This document shows positions 1-11,593 of a stretch of DNA of 64,000 nt, piece after piece. Positions within the stretch are counted from its first letter, which is position 1. Each line of letters starts with the position of its first letter. Origin of the DNA: Moraxella sp. ZY210820 (lineage in GTDB: Bacteria; Pseudomonadota; Gammaproteobacteria; Pseudomonadales; Moraxellaceae); the NCBI RefSeq assembly GCF_030674635.1, contig NZ_CP089978.1, positions 1,736,001 to 1,800,000 on the forward strand. Direction: 5' to 3'. The translations under genes were made by a program, and so were the position numbers. Below the pieces are notes generated by a model. The model worked only from the letters and a program-made list of their open reading frames with translations. It ran no database searches and was not told the DNA's origin.

Positions 1-1854
1 TTTACGAATACTAATCATCAACAACTGCACGGCAGCAGGTGTAACCCCTTGAATACGACTTGCTTGAGCCAAAGTATCAGGACGAACAGTTTTTAACTTT
101 TGCGTAATTTCACGAGATAAACCAGACACGCCATCATAATCAAAATCGTTTGGAATTTTGGTTTCTTGTAAACGTTTGAGCTGTGCTACATCTTCATGCT
201 GACGGTTGATATAGCCTTCGTATTTCACCGCAATTTCAATTTGTTCACCAACTTGCTCACTCACTTCTGAACCTGTTAATTCAGCAATTTGACCGAAATG
301 GATATTTGGGCGTTTTAATAAATCAATTGCACTACATTCTTTACTTAAATCGGCTCCAGTCATTTCAACAAATTTTTTGCCCATTGGATTATTCGGAGCT
401 GCCCACAAATGTTGCAAACGTGCAGTTTCTGTTTCGATAGCTTCCATTTTTTCACAATAGGCTTGCCAACGCACATCATCAACCAAGCCTAATTCTCGAC
501 CAATTGGGGTTAAACGCTGGTCAGCATTATCTTCACGTAACATCAAACGATATTCAGCACGAGACGTAAACATTCGATATGGCTCTTTTGTACCCAACGT
601 AATTAGGTCATCAACCAACACCCCCAAATAGGCTTGGTCACGTTGTGGTGTCCATTGTTCCTGTTCCCACGCACGGCGAGCCGCATTTAAGCCTGCTAAT
701 AAACCTTGAGCCCCAGCTTCTTCATAGCCTGTCGTTCCATTAATTTGTCCTGCAAAATACAAGTTGTTTATCGCTTTGGTTTCTAAGGTATATTTTAATG
801 CTTGTGGATCAAAATAATCGTATTCAATCGCATAGCCCGGGCGTAAAATATGTGCATTTTCCATACCACGAATTGAACGTACAAGATTAAATTGCACATC
901 AAATGGTAATGACGTTGAAATTCCATTTGGATAAAGTTCGTGCGTGTCTAAGCCCTCTGGCTCTAAAAATACTTGATGTGATTCTTTATCGGCAAAACGA
1001 TGAATTTTATCTTCAATCGATGGACAATAACGAGGACCAACACCTTCAATCACACCTGTATACATTGGTGAACGATCTAAACCACCACGAATAATATCAT
1101 GAGTTTTTTCATTGGTATGCGTGATATAACAATTCACTTGCTCTGGGTGCATAGATGCATCACCCAAAAATGACATCACTGGTGATGGAAAATCCCCAGG
1201 TTGTGGTGTCATGACTGAAAAATCTACCGTGCGTGCGTCAATGCGTGGTGGTGTGCCTGTTTTTAGACGTCCCACAGGCAATTTTAATTCACGTAAACGA
1301 TGAGCCAATGCAATCGATGGTGGGTCTCCTGCACGTCCACCACTGGCATTTTGTAAACCAATATGAATGACACCACCTAAAAATGTTCCAGTCGTCAATA
1401 CGACTGTTTTACAATCAAAACGCACGCCCATTTGGGTAATCACGCCTTTAACGGTATCGCCTTCAACGATTAAATCATCAGCAGGTTGTTGAAAAATATC
1501 TAAATTCGCTTGATTTTCAAGTGTATGTCGAATCGCTGCTTTATAACGCACACGGTCAGCTTGAGCTCGAGTTGCACGCACCGCCGCTCCCTTACGAGAG
1601 TTTAAAATACGAAATTGAATCCCACCTTTATCGGCAGCCAACGCCATTGCACCACCCAACGCATCAATTTCACGCACCAAATGCGATTTACCAATACCGC
1701 CAATCGCTGGGTTACAACTCATCTGCCCCAAAGTTTCAATATTATGGGTTAAAAGTAAGGTTTGTCGCCCCATACGAGCGGCTGCTAATGCTGCTTCTGT
1801 ACCTGCGTGTCCGCCACCAATCACGATGACATCATAATGTTTTGGATAGTGCAT
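1..1854 (-). CDS. mnmG: tRNA uridine-5-carboxymethylaminomethyl synthesis enzyme MnmG (3' end cut by window)
   Basis: MnmG (GidA) is the FAD-dependent partner of MnmE that installs the carboxymethylaminomethyl group on U34 of certain tRNAs in the cytoplasm. The reverse strand reads from an ATG at 1854 into [18 protein letters not shown], the N-terminal FAD-binding Rossmann motif (GGGHAG), then the family hallmark [11 protein letters not shown] near residues 47-57. The frame stays open to base 1, giving 618 codons; the family is about 630 residues, so only a few C-terminal residues lie outside the window. It is divergent from the DUF481 gene. Identification is very secure from the N-terminal motif and length. 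Confidence 0.95.
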   Translation of the reverse strand, partial: MHYPKHYDVIVIGGGHAGTEAALAAARMGRQTLLLTHNIETLGQMSCNPAIGGIGKSHLVREIDALGGAMALAADKGGIQFRILNSRKGAAVRATRAQADRVRYKAAIRHTLENQANLDIFQQPADDLIVEGDTVKGVITQMGVRFDCKTVVLTTGTFLGGVIHIGLQNASGGRAGDPPSIALAHRLRELKLPVGRLKTGTPPRIDARTVDFSVMTPQPGDFPSPVMSFLGDASMHPEQVNCYITHTNEKTHDIIRGGLDRSPMYTGVIEGVGPRYCPSIEDKIHRFADKESHQVFLEPEGLDTHELYPNGISTSLPFDVQFNLVRSIRGMENAHILRPGYAIEYDYFDPQALKYTLETKAINNLYFAGQINGTTGYEEAGAQGLLAGLNAARRAWEQEQWTPQRDQAYLGVLVDDLITLGTKEPYRMFTSRAEYRLMLREDNADQRLTPIGRELGLVDDVRWQAYCEKMEAIETETARLQHLWAAPNNPMGKKFVEMTGADLSKECSAIDLLKRPNIHFGQIAELTGSEVSEQVGEQIEIAVKYEGYINRQHEDVAQLKRLQETKIPNDFDYDGVSGLSREITQKLKTVRPDTLAQASRIQGVTPAAVQLLMISIRK

Positions 1855-2178
1855 AATCTTCTTTTTCAAAATAAAAATTCGCTTTATTATAACAAAACTC
1901 TGACAAAACATCATGTTAAATCATGAAATTAATCACATGGCTCTCCTTATATTTTATCAATTCTGTATTATTTGCGTATTTTTGCTTTGTTTTGTATTGT
2001 TTTGTGATATAATTCAAACAATTATTTACTATTATACATCTATTTATTTTAGGATATATGTATAATTAATTCGATTTCTACAATATATTGCATGGTTGCT
2101 ATCCCATTACAATTAAACATTAAATTGTACAGGTCAATAGAATCCATCATTATATTTAATCAACTTTATCAAGGCTTT
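1855..2178. promoter_or_regulatory. Divergent AT-rich promoter region between mnmG and the DUF481 gene
   Basis: This 324-base gap separates two divergent genes and must hold both promoters. A TATAAT at 2008-2013 is a plausible -10 for the rightward DUF481 gene, but the -35 is weak. An upstream in-frame ATG at 2092 is not favoured, because the signal peptide begins at 2179. I see no RNA gene or repeat here. Confidence 0.5.
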
Positions 2179-2946
2179 ATGATGAAAAAAATTACCCTTT
2201 TAGCTTGTCTTGTAACAGCAGTAAGTGGTACTGCTTATGCAGAAGCTCCAACACGTTTAGCAACAGGTAGCATTTCAGTTGATGCAAACAAACCATACCG
2301 TTTAGAAGCTGATGTTGGTTATTCTCGTACCACAACTAAAAATGAAGCATCAAAAAGCACTAAGGACAACTTAGCTGCTCACGTTTTATTCCAACGCCAA
2401 GTGGGTGTATGGGGACAAGAAGTTCGTGCTTCTGCAATTTCTTCACACGATGACAAATCAACCGACAACACTGAACAATACTATTTATCTGGCAAATTAT
2501 TACACCGTAGTTCAAATACTGTTTATCAATTTGCTCAATTAACAGGCGAAAAAGATTCTAGCAGTGCATTTGATTATCAAGCTGCAGCTCTTGCTGGTAT
2601 TGGTTTTGATATTATCAAAACTCAACAACAGTCTTTAACTGCTGAAGTTGGTGCTGGTGTACGCCATAGTAAAGATCGTTTTGCACCTAAAGATACACAT
2701 AATGAAGCGATTGGTTCTGTTGCAGCATTCTATGAATATCAAATCAATCCAATGGTTCGTTTTAACCAAGATTTAGGTTATGAATTTGGCGATAAATCAC
2801 GTACTTTACGCTCACGTACTGCTTTAAGTGCTGATTTAACTAAGAATTTCGCTGCTGTTGCAAGCTATAACTTAAAAGATGTTCGTGCTGATGCAGGTGA
2901 TTCTCGTACATCTTTAACATCTTTTGGTGTACGTTATAAATACTAA
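2179..2946 (+). CDS. DUF481-type outer-membrane protein with signal peptide
   Basis: The product is about 255 residues. It starts MMKKITLLACLVTAVSG and has a typical signal peptide cleaved after TAYA (about residue 22). The rest alternates short polar and aromatic strands (LEADVGYSR, AEVGAGVRHS, TSFGVRYKY) and ends in an aromatic residue, as outer-membrane beta-barrels do. It resembles the DUF481 family of putative salt-induced outer-membrane proteins; the exact function is unknown. I chose the ATG at 2179 over the 29-codon extension from 2092 because the signal peptide begins there. A hairpin terminator follows directly. Family assignment is by pattern recognition only. Confidence 0.75.
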   Translation: MMKKITLLACLVTAVSGTAYAEAPTRLATGSISVDANKPYRLEADVGYSRTTTKNEASKSTKDNLAAHVLFQRQVGVWGQEVRASAISSHDDKSTDNTEQYYLSGKLLHRSSNTVYQFAQLTGEKDSSSAFDYQAAALAGIGFDIIKTQQQSLTAEVGAGVRHSKDRFAPKDTHNEAIGSVAAFYEYQINPMVRFNQDLGYEFGDKSRTLRSRTALSADLTKNFAAVASYNLKDVRADAGDSRTSLTSFGVRYKY

Positions 2947-2971
2947 TCGTTTCTAATAGAAACCATCAGAT

Positions 2972-3006
2972 AAAAAGTCCATAATGTCTTGCATTATGGG
3001 CTTTTT
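2972..3006. terminator. Rho-independent terminator after the DUF481 gene
   Basis: An inverted repeat pairs AAAAAGTCCATAATG with CATTATGGGCTTTTT around a 5-base loop. The T-run lies on the + strand just after the DUF481 stop. Confidence 0.8.
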
Positions 3007-3048
3007 CATGACAATATACTTTCACATTCCTATGAAAAATCAAATACG

Positions 3049-3888
3049 ATGACAACTATATTACCTACTTTAGATGTGATTATTCCCTGTTACAATGCCA
3101 GTTCAACTATTGAACGTGCAATAATAAGTGTATTACCACAGAATACTGTACAACATCTTTATATCGTCAATGATGGTTCAACCGATGATACTTGGCAAGT
3201 TTTACAACAATTACAAGCAAAATATCAATCACAATATCCTCATAAAATCATTCTACTCAATATGCCATACAACAATGGTGTAGCGACCGCTCGCAATTGG
3301 GGAGCTTTACACAGTCAAGCAGATTTGATTGCTTTTTTAGATGCTGATGATGCTTATCAAAGCAATGCTTTAAGTCCAATACCAACTATTTTTCAATATC
3401 TGCCTACCCTAAGTGTTCTAAAACTTAGACTGATTCCTATTGATTTAGCCGATAAATATTCTCAGCATTCTGATTTTCATAACGTATGGAATGTTTTACA
3501 AAATATCGGAGCTGGTAATTCTATCTTTAGACGTAGTTTATTTTTAGCTTGTGGTGGATTTCCACAACATGAATTATTTAAAAAATTTGGCGGTGAAGAT
3601 GCGTGTTTAAGTCATGCTTTAGAACGTAGTACTATGGTGGGTTCTCTATTTGCACCACAACATATGGGGGTACTCAATTACTGTCGAACAGGTATGCACG
3701 CTGAACGTCTCTTAAATGCATATTTATTCAATGTCCACGATCAACGTTTAACACAACATGAATTTGACCTTGCCGAGCAACTCACACAAAATATTGTAAA
3801 TCAACTTAATCAGCTTAAACCAATTTTAAATTACAATGAACAAGTAGGCAGACGGGAAATTTTAATTGAATATGCTCCCAATGAATAA
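3049..3888 (+). CDS. Family 2 glycosyltransferase
   Basis: This GT-A fold transferase of about 279 residues moves an activated sugar onto an unknown acceptor, probably a surface glycan. The N-terminus has the family pattern LDVIIPCYNASSTIERAI, then VNDGSTDDTW (nucleotide binding) and FLDADDAY, the DxD-like metal site, near residue 95. A GGEDACLSHAL segment in the second half matches the ED catalytic region of GT2 enzymes. I prefer the ATG at 3049 (MTTILPTLDV) to one 20 codons upstream, since the domain starts immediately. No glycan cluster surrounds it, so the acceptor cannot be inferred. Confidence 0.8.
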   Translation: MTTILPTLDVIIPCYNASSTIERAIISVLPQNTVQHLYIVNDGSTDDTWQVLQQLQAKYQSQYPHKIILLNMPYNNGVATARNWGALHSQADLIAFLDADDAYQSNALSPIPTIFQYLPTLSVLKLRLIPIDLADKYSQHSDFHNVWNVLQNIGAGNSIFRRSLFLACGGFPQHELFKKFGGEDACLSHALERSTMVGSLFAPQHMGVLNYCRTGMHAERLLNAYLFNVHDQRLTQHEFDLAEQLTQNIVNQLNQLKPILNYNEQVGRREILIEYAPNE

Positions 3889-4035
3889 TAAAAACATAGT
3901 TATATCAATAATATAGATTATTTTATTTATAGTATTGATAATTTTGTAGAAAAGTGTCATTTTCACTCTTTTTACGATACATTCTATGATAAAATAGTCA
4001 GCATTTTTATATATTTTATTCACTACAAATTTGTT

Positions 4036-5181
4036 ATGTCATTACCTAATCAGCAATACAAATTTTTACGCCAAGCTCCTAGAGATGGTATGAGTACCAT
4101 TCATAAAATTTCTACTTGGGATAGATTACATATTGACCCATGGCTAACTTTTTTTCTCATACTCAATGCTTGTTTAGGACTTTTGGTGCTTTATAGTGCA
4201 TCAGGTGAAGAAGTAGCACGTGTCATCAAACAAGGAATTAGTTTCATCATTGGTTTTGTGGTCATGTTTACCCTTGCACAAATTCCACCTAAAATTTATC
4301 AAGCTTTTTCACCTTATTTTTATATTATGGGTTTGCTATCACTATTAGCAGTTATGCTCTTTGGTGAGGTGCGTATGGGTGCCCAACGTTGGATTGACAT
4401 CCCCGGATTTGGCAGTGTGCAACCCAGTGAATTTATGAAAATCGGTATGCCAATGATGATTGCATGGTATATGTCTCGGCATCCTTTACCGCCATCATTA
4501 AAACATGTCATGATTGCTTTAGCTTTGATTTTTGTACCTTTTTTACTGATTGCAGAACAACCCGACTTAGGTACATCATTATTAGTGCTGATTAGTGGCG
4601 TGTTTATTTTGTTTCTAAGCGGTTTATCATGGACATTGATTTTTAGTGCTATTGCTTGTGTCACAGCAATTATTCCTATTGCATGGAATTTTTTGTTGCA
4701 TGATTATCAACGTCGCCGTGTTGAAACCTTGTTTAACCCTGAAGCAGATAAATTAGGCGATGGTTGGAATATTACTCAATCTAAAACAGCTATTGGTTCA
4801 GGTGGATTTTCAGGTAAAGGTTATTTAGAAGGCACACAGTCTCATTTAAATTTCTTACCTGAAGCTCATACTGATTTTATTATTGCCGCTTATTCAGAAG
4901 AATTTGGCTTTGTAGGTGTTTTAATTTTAAGTGGAATTTATTTAGCCATTATTTTCCGTATATTTCAAATTGGGCTACAGAGTTTCCATAATTATGGGCG
5001 TTTAGTCGCAGGTGCTTATGGGCTTTCATTCTTTATCTATGTATTTGTCAATGCTGGTATGGTGGGAGGAATTTTACCTGTAGTAGGTGTTCCCTTACCT
5101 TTTATGAGTTATGGTGGAACAGCAATCATTACTTTAATGGCAACTTTTGGTATTGTGATGTCCATTCATACCCATCGCTAA
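4036..5181 (+). CDS. rodA: Rod-shape peptidoglycan polymerase RodA
   Basis: RodA is the SEDS-family glycosyltransferase that polymerises peptidoglycan with its partner PBP2 during cell elongation. The 381-residue protein has about ten hydrophobic segments and the SEDS signatures: MGAQRWIDIPGFGSVQPSEFMKI, EQPDLGTSLLV, FLPEAHTDFIIAAYSEEFG and the C-terminal GGILPVVGVPLPFMSYGGTA. Length and motifs are normal. It is followed by an inverted repeat and then rlpA, a common neighbour (mrdB-rlpA) in gammaproteobacteria, consistent with a cell-wall group. No penicillin-binding protein gene is present in the window. Confidence 0.95.
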   Translation: MSLPNQQYKFLRQAPRDGMSTIHKISTWDRLHIDPWLTFFLILNACLGLLVLYSASGEEVARVIKQGISFIIGFVVMFTLAQIPPKIYQAFSPYFYIMGLLSLLAVMLFGEVRMGAQRWIDIPGFGSVQPSEFMKIGMPMMIAWYMSRHPLPPSLKHVMIALALIFVPFLLIAEQPDLGTSLLVLISGVFILFLSGLSWTLIFSAIACVTAIIPIAWNFLLHDYQRRRVETLFNPEADKLGDGWNITQSKTAIGSGGFSGKGYLEGTQSHLNFLPEAHTDFIIAAYSEEFGFVGVLILSGIYLAIIFRIFQIGLQSFHNYGRLVAGAYGLSFFIYVFVNAGMVGGILPVVGVPLPFMSYGGTAIITLMATFGIVMSIHTHR

Positions 5182-5184
5182 ACC

Positions 5185-5226
5185 ATTTAATACACCATCA
5201 TCAACTATCATCATGGTGTATTAAAT
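5185..5226. terminator. Long inverted repeat after rodA
   Basis: ATTTAATACACCAT pairs perfectly with ATGGTGTATTAAAT across a 14-base loop. There is no clear T-run, so it may act as a weak terminator or an mRNA 3' stabiliser. Confidence 0.5.
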
Positions 5227-5471
5227 GTGATAAATATCACATAAAAACAAATCTAGTTTACAGTATAACTCTGATAAAATTATGAATAAAAGGTTAATAA
5301 TTAATCAAAAAAACCTATAAAAAGTACAAGATTTGCTATTTTTACTAGACAATAAATTAATTATTGATTAAACTAGTTTGATATTAATGCAAAAAATCAA
5401 ATAAAGAAAGTGAACAATATCACATTTTGATATTGTTATGCTCAAGTAGCCACTTTTTTTAGGAGTAAAAT

Positions 5472-6080
5472 ATGCGATTTTCATTAAAATATATTGTTTC
5501 CAGTTTAGTGGTATTTACAACAATTCCTGCTTATGCAGAAATTGCACCACAAAGCACAGTAACACAAACTACTGAAGAACAAAGTTTAGTATCTCGTGTG
5601 ATGAGTAAAAACTCACCGAGTTTTAATACCAACTTAAATCAATTAAGTAGCTTAACTGTGACTAAAACTACTGGCGACAAAGTGATTAGTGAAACAGTAA
5701 AGGCAAAGATTGATTTGCCAGAAGAAAAAAGTGTTGTAGAAAAATTAAATACTGTTGCTTCTACTGCTGTACGTAAATTTAGCCAAACAGGTGTAGCTTC
5801 TTGGTATGGTCGCCAATTTCATGGTCGTAAGACAGCAAGTGGTGAAACTTTCGATATGAATGCTTTAACAGCAGCACATCGTACTTTACCATTAAACTGT
5901 TATGTTCGTGTAACCAATGAAAAAAATGGTAAAAGTGTAGTAGTAAAAATCAATGACCGTGGTCCATTTCATGGTAATCGTGTCTTAGATTTATCTTATG
6001 GTGCAGCTAAAAAATTAGGTATTGTTGATGCAGGTAGTGCTAAAGTGCGTATTGAGCGTGTTGATGGTCCACAATCATAA
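5472..6080 (+). CDS. rlpA: RlpA-like septal ring lytic transglycosylase
   Basis: RlpA proteins cleave naked peptidoglycan strands at the division septum. The 202-residue product has a signal peptide (cleavage after AYA, about residue 22), a low-complexity linker, and a double-psi beta-barrel domain from about residue 105: GVASWYGRQFHGRKTASGETFDM ... INDRGPFHGNRVLDLSYGAAKKLGI. The conserved His and Asp positions are present. Unlike many RlpA lipoproteins there is no lipobox cysteine after the signal peptide, and no C-terminal SPOR domain, so this is a short soluble periplasmic form. It sits downstream of rodA. Confidence 0.88.
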   Translation: MRFSLKYIVSSLVVFTTIPAYAEIAPQSTVTQTTEEQSLVSRVMSKNSPSFNTNLNQLSSLTVTKTTGDKVISETVKAKIDLPEEKSVVEKLNTVASTAVRKFSQTGVASWYGRQFHGRKTASGETFDMNALTAAHRTLPLNCYVRVTNEKNGKSVVVKINDRGPFHGNRVLDLSYGAAKKLGIVDAGSAKVRIERVDGPQS

Positions 6081-6126
6081 TACATAATAGATGATATACA
6101 ATAATAAATAAAAATCACCAGTTTAT

Positions 6127-6163
6127 GATGGTATTACGACTCCTAGGTAATACCATCTTTTTT
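6127..6163. terminator. Terminator after rlpA
   Basis: GATGGTATTAC pairs with GTAATACCATC around an 8-base loop and is followed by TTTTTTT on the + strand. Confidence 0.85.
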
Positions 6164-6264
6164 ATGTATAACTTGAGATTAATAAAAAATCTTGCATCAT
6201 AATGATTGCTTTTTTAGACATAATTACCTATTATCATCTTAATACTTATGCTCAAAAGTGTTCT

Positions 6265-8478
6265 ATGACCACTCAAACAATCCACCGTGTACGTGTTGCA
6301 GTACCTTCACCATTATATCAAAGTTTTGATTATCAAATTAAAGCTGATGATTTTACTCGTGCTCAAATTGGTGCAAGAGTAATAGTTCCATTTGGCTCAC
6401 AACAATTAATTGCTATTATCACAGATAAATTTAGCCCTAATGATGTTATAGAAACCACATTTAAACTTAAACCTATTATTCAACTATTAGATGAACATAA
6501 TATTTTTGGTCATGAGGTTTTTAATCTATTACAATGGGTTGCTCAATATTATCAATATCCTTTAGGGGAAACTTTTCACATCGGTTTACCTGCCCTACTG
6601 CGACAAGGTAAACCTGCTGATATTATTTGGCATCATTGGCGAGCATTAGCACCAGAACAATTTACCGCAAAATTAACAGATAAACAGCAACAAGCCTATC
6701 AGATTGTCAATTTACATCAACATGGCAGTAGCGAAGATATTTTAAATGCAAGTGGCGTTAGCACAGCAACTTTAAATCAATTATTAAATAAAAATGCAGT
6801 TGTTTGTAGTGTAGAACAACCAACAACATCTTCGCCATCGGTACAACTAGCTCAATTACCTTTAACACCCAATGTTGAACAACGTCATGCGATTGAACAA
6901 ATTCTAGCACATCAACATCATTATCATGGTTTTTTGTTAGATGGTTTGACAGGCAGTGGTAAAACCGAAGTTTATCTACAGGTCATATATGAAGTACTTA
7001 AACAAGAGAGACAAGTTTTAGTACTCGTACCCGAAATCGGTTTAACACCACAAACTATTGCTCGTTTTCAATCACGTTTTAATACACCTATGGCGGTTTT
7101 ACATTCAGGATTAAATGACTCAAAACGCCTACAAGCCTGGCAACAAGCAAAATCAGGACGTGTCTCAATTGTATTAGGTACTCGATCTGCTATTTTTACA
7201 CCTTTTAAAAATTTAGGTTTAATTATTCTTGATGAAGAGCATGATTTATCTTATAAACAACAAGATAGCTTACGTTATCACGCCCGAGATGTTGCCTTAT
7301 ATCGTGCCTATCAACAAAATTGTCCGATTATTTTAGGGTCAGCCACACCCAGTATCGAAAGTTATTATTTAGTAGAACAACAAAAATTAAGTGTTTTACA
7401 ACTCAACCAACGAGCAGGTGTGGCAAGTTTACCTCAATTGCATACCATTGATTTAACCACTCAAAAGAAAAAATATGGTCTAAGTGAGTTACTCATTGGT
7501 AAAATTAAACACACCTTAAAACAGGGTGAACAAGTATTATTATTTTTAAATCGACGTGGTTATGCACCTGTATTATTTTGTGAAAATTGTGCATGGCAAG
7601 CGGATTGCCCTCGTTGTGATGCCCATTTTACCGTGCATAATCAACCTTATCAGCATTTACGTTGCCATCATTGTAGTTTAGTTTATACCCTACCCCAACA
7701 ATGCCCAAAATGTCAGTCCCATAGCTTAAAACCCTTAGGCATGGGAACGAGTCAAATGGAGCAACATTTACAAGTTTTGTTTAAAGATTATCCTATTGTA
7801 CGTATAGACCGAGATAGCACACATAAGGCAGATAGTTGGGATAAATTTTATCAACAAATTCAAGAAAATAAGCCTTTGATTTTAATTGGGACACAAATGC
7901 TCTCTAAAGGTCATCATTTTCCCTATGTCACTTTGGTAGGGATTTTAGATGTTGATGCAGGCTTTTTTAGTGTTGATTTTCGTGCGTCAGAACGTACGGC
8001 ACAGCAAATTATTCAAGTAGCTGGACGTGCTGGACGTATTCATAAAAAAGGTGAAGTGTATTTACAGACTTATCGTCCACAGCACCCTATGTTAGACATT
8101 TTATTAAAAGAAAATTATCGTAGTTTTGCTTTACACAGTTTGGCTGAACGCAAATCGGCACATTATCCCCCTTATAGCTATGCTGGTTTGGTACGAGCAT
8201 CATCAAAAAATGAACAATATAATTTAGCGTTTTTACAACAAGCCATTACATTGTTACCTCAAAATAGTGGTTTAACCATCAATATTTTAGGTCCTACCCC
8301 TGCCCCTATGTCTAAAAAAGCAGGTTATTATCAAGCTCATATTCTATTGATGTCACTTCATCGCCGTGAGTTTCACCAACAATTAAAAACTTGGTGGCTA
8401 GATGTTGTTAAATTAAATGCAAAAAAACAATTTAGTTTAAGATTAAGTTTAGATATTGACCCGCAAGAGTTGGGGTAA
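6265..8478 (+). CDS. priA: Primosomal replication-restart helicase PriA
   Basis: PriA is the 3'-5' helicase that recognises abandoned forks and reloads DnaB. The 737-residue protein has the N-terminal DNA-binding domain (RVAVPSPLYQSFDYQI), Walker A GLTGSGKTE near residue 240, Walker B DEEH, helicase motif QVAGRAGR, and the zinc-binding insert with paired cysteines (CENC, CPRC, CHHC, CPKC) near residues 440-490. Length matches the family (about 730). I chose the ATG at 6265 (MTTQTIHRVRV) over one 21 codons upstream because the family begins just before RVAVP. Confidence 0.95.
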   Translation: MTTQTIHRVRVAVPSPLYQSFDYQIKADDFTRAQIGARVIVPFGSQQLIAIITDKFSPNDVIETTFKLKPIIQLLDEHNIFGHEVFNLLQWVAQYYQYPLGETFHIGLPALLRQGKPADIIWHHWRALAPEQFTAKLTDKQQQAYQIVNLHQHGSSEDILNASGVSTATLNQLLNKNAVVCSVEQPTTSSPSVQLAQLPLTPNVEQRHAIEQILAHQHHYHGFLLDGLTGSGKTEVYLQVIYEVLKQERQVLVLVPEIGLTPQTIARFQSRFNTPMAVLHSGLNDSKRLQAWQQAKSGRVSIVLGTRSAIFTPFKNLGLIILDEEHDLSYKQQDSLRYHARDVALYRAYQQNCPIILGSATPSIESYYLVEQQKLSVLQLNQRAGVASLPQLHTIDLTTQKKKYGLSELLIGKIKHTLKQGEQVLLFLNRRGYAPVLFCENCAWQADCPRCDAHFTVHNQPYQHLRCHHCSLVYTLPQQCPKCQSHSLKPLGMGTSQMEQHLQVLFKDYPIVRIDRDSTHKADSWDKFYQQIQENKPLILIGTQMLSKGHHFPYVTLVGILDVDAGFFSVDFRASERTAQQIIQVAGRAGRIHKKGEVYLQTYRPQHPMLDILLKENYRSFALHSLAERKSAHYPPYSYAGLVRASSKNEQYNLAFLQQAITLLPQNSGLTINILGPTPAPMSKKAGYYQAHILLMSLHRREFHQQLKTWWLDVVKLNAKKQFSLRLSLDIDPQELG

Positions 8479-8546
8479 TAATTCATTCGCTTAAATTGTA
8501 TAAATTTGCGATAATATAGTGATTGTTTTTATTATCAGGACTCAAC

Positions 8547-9005
8547 ATGATGAAACTCCAAGTTAAAATTTTAGACCCACGTTTAGGCACACAATGGGAA
8601 ATGCCTAAATATGCCACCACAGGTTCAGCAGGTTTAGATTTACGTGCGTGTTTAGATGAACCGTCTATTACCATTGAAGCAGGACAAACAGTTTTAGTAA
8701 AAACTGGATTATCTATTTATATCGAAAATCCACATTATGCAGGTTTAATCCTACCACGCTCGGGGCTGGGACATAAACATGGTATTGTACTCGGTAATTT
8801 AGTCGGTTTAATTGATTCAGACTATCAAGGTGAATTAATGATTTCTGTGTGGAATCGTGGGCAAACTGCGTTTACACTTGAAGCAGGCGAACGTTTAGCA
8901 CAATATGTACTCGTACCTGTGGTACAAGCTGAATTTGATATTGTTGATGAATTTGTTGCCAGCGAACGTGGTGTAGGCGGTTTTGGGCATACAGGTCAGC
9001 AATAA
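8547..9005 (+). CDS. dut: dUTP diphosphatase
   Basis: Dut hydrolyses dUTP to dUMP, keeping uracil out of DNA and feeding dTMP synthesis. The protein of about 152 residues has the trimeric dUTPase motifs: GSAGLDLRA (motif 1), [15 protein letters not shown] (motif 2), [11 protein letters not shown] (motif 3, catalytic Asp) and the C-terminal [10 protein letters not shown] (motif 5). The ORF opens 24 bases earlier, but ATGATGAAACTC at 8547 fits the family start; either of the two tandem ATGs is possible. The next gene is the algC-like phosphomutase 28 bases on, so the two are probably co-transcribed. Confidence 0.95.
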   Translation: MMKLQVKILDPRLGTQWEMPKYATTGSAGLDLRACLDEPSITIEAGQTVLVKTGLSIYIENPHYAGLILPRSGLGHKHGIVLGNLVGLIDSDYQGELMISVWNRGQTAFTLEAGERLAQYVLVPVVQAEFDIVDEFVASERGVGGFGHTGQQ

Positions 9006-9033
9006 TTCATAGATTATTATTTTGGAGCAGGCG

Positions 9034-10512
9034 ATGACAAACAATCAACCTTATATCAACCCTAAATTATTTAGAGCTTATGATATTCGTGGTCATATTG
9101 ATGATTTGACTGCTCCAAGTGTTTATGCCATTGCTCGTGCATTGGTTAATTTTTATCAACAGCAATCAGACAGTCGGCAAATCGTGATTGGCTATGATGC
9201 ACGCCTTGCGAGTCCAAGTTATGCTTATTTGATAGAACGAGCCTTTCAACAAGCTGGTTTTCATAGCGTTGTAATTGGACGTTGTTCCAGTCCAATGCTG
9301 TATTTTTCTGCACAATATTTTGATGGCAATGGCATTATGGTTACCGCAAGTCATAATCCTAAACATGACAATGGTATTAAATGGATTTGTCAAGCAAAAC
9401 CGCCATCACCTCAACATATTCAAGATGTTGGGAAAATGGCTGAACACTATTATCAAGCAGATATTAAATTTCCGAGTTTTAGCCAACTCAGTCAATTTAA
9501 ACGACAAACACAATTTCCTAAATATTTTCAATATTATCAAGACTATATCTTAAAAGATATTGATTTAAAGCGTCCATTTAAAATCGTACTTGATGGTTTA
9601 AATGGTTCAGCAGGTCGTATCGCTGAACGTTTACTCAATACTCTCAATTGTGAAATTATTGAATTGCGTTGTGATGCGAATGGACATTTTCCTCATCATG
9701 CTCCAGACCCATCGGTCGAAGCACATTTAACATTATTAAAGCAGACGGTTATTCAACATCAAGCGGAACTTGGTATTGCCCTAGATGGTGATGGAGACCG
9801 TCTAGTCATTGTAAATGCTCAAGGTGAAATGCTAGATGCAGATAGAATGTTGTGTTTATTTACAGAGATTTGTCTTAAAAATCAAAGACATCAACAACAT
9901 GAATTTGTTTATGATGTAAAATGCTCAACGCTCGTTAAGCAGACTGTTGAAAGCTATGGCGGTACAGCGACTATGATACGTACTGGCAGTAGTTTTTTGC
10001 GTAATTATTTATTGCAAGCACAAGGTAAAGCAATTTTTGCAGGTGAATTTTCAGGGCATTATGCCTTTTATGATGGGCGTGGTTTAGGCTATGATGATGC
10101 AATTTATGCAGGTTTACGTATTTTGGAATATTTATCACAACAACAGCTTGATTTAAATCAAGTGATGATACAATATCCAAAACGTATTGCCAGTGAAGAT
10201 ATTTATATCAGCCATAAACATTATGACATTGAAGCATTATTTACCCTATTACGCCAACAAAAGTGCTTTACTTATGCAAATATGAGTGAAATTGATGGTT
10301 TACGTTTTGATTTTCAACATAATAATTTAAATGGATTTTTTATTATCCGTGCATCAAATACGAGCGATAATTTAACTGTGCGTATTGATGCTAATTCACA
10401 ACACAATTTTGACTATATTCAACAGCAACTCGCTCAATTATTGTCTAATGACTATCCAATATTAAGTCAAGCAATTATGCAAATTAAAGCTATATCTAGC
10501 CCACATCGTTAA
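9034..10512 (+). CDS. algC: Phosphomannomutase/phosphoglucomutase (AlgC-like)
   Basis: This alpha-D-phosphohexomutase interconverts hexose 6- and 1-phosphates for surface polysaccharide or LPS precursor synthesis. The 492-residue protein has the family opening FRAYDIRG, the phosphoserine loop TASHNPKHDNGIK near residue 105, the Mg-binding DGDGDR near residue 252, and the sugar loop GEFSGHYAF near residue 338. The dut-algC-argB order is typical of Pseudomonas and Acinetobacter relatives. I took the ATG at 9034, 6 bases after GGAG, rather than the TTG at 9022. The symbol follows synteny; AlgC versus ManB naming is not decided by sequence alone. Confidence 0.88.
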   Translation: MTNNQPYINPKLFRAYDIRGHIDDLTAPSVYAIARALVNFYQQQSDSRQIVIGYDARLASPSYAYLIERAFQQAGFHSVVIGRCSSPMLYFSAQYFDGNGIMVTASHNPKHDNGIKWICQAKPPSPQHIQDVGKMAEHYYQADIKFPSFSQLSQFKRQTQFPKYFQYYQDYILKDIDLKRPFKIVLDGLNGSAGRIAERLLNTLNCEIIELRCDANGHFPHHAPDPSVEAHLTLLKQTVIQHQAELGIALDGDGDRLVIVNAQGEMLDADRMLCLFTEICLKNQRHQQHEFVYDVKCSTLVKQTVESYGGTATMIRTGSSFLRNYLLQAQGKAIFAGEFSGHYAFYDGRGLGYDDAIYAGLRILEYLSQQQLDLNQVMIQYPKRIASEDIYISHKHYDIEALFTLLRQQKCFTYANMSEIDGLRFDFQHNNLNGFFIIRASNTSDNLTVRIDANSQHNFDYIQQQLAQLLSNDYPILSQAIMQIKAISSPHR

Positions 10513-10541
10513 GGTATAATATCTCCATTGACCAAAAATAG

Positions 10542-11456
<915 letters not shown>

Positions 11457-11505
11457 TCTTAAAGCCATACTTAACTTATTGTAATTTATTGTTCCTATTA
11501 ATTTT

Positions 11506-11533
11506 GTAAGGGTAAAAATTTTTTCGCCCTTAC
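11506..11533. terminator. Hairpin after argB
   Basis: GTAAGGG pairs with CCCTTAC around an A/T-rich loop. There is no downstream T-run, so it is a modest terminator candidate. Confidence 0.5.
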
Positions 11534-11593
11534 ATAGAACTAATAAACTATAATAATTTGAATATGACATAGAATAAAATTTGAGTGAAAAAT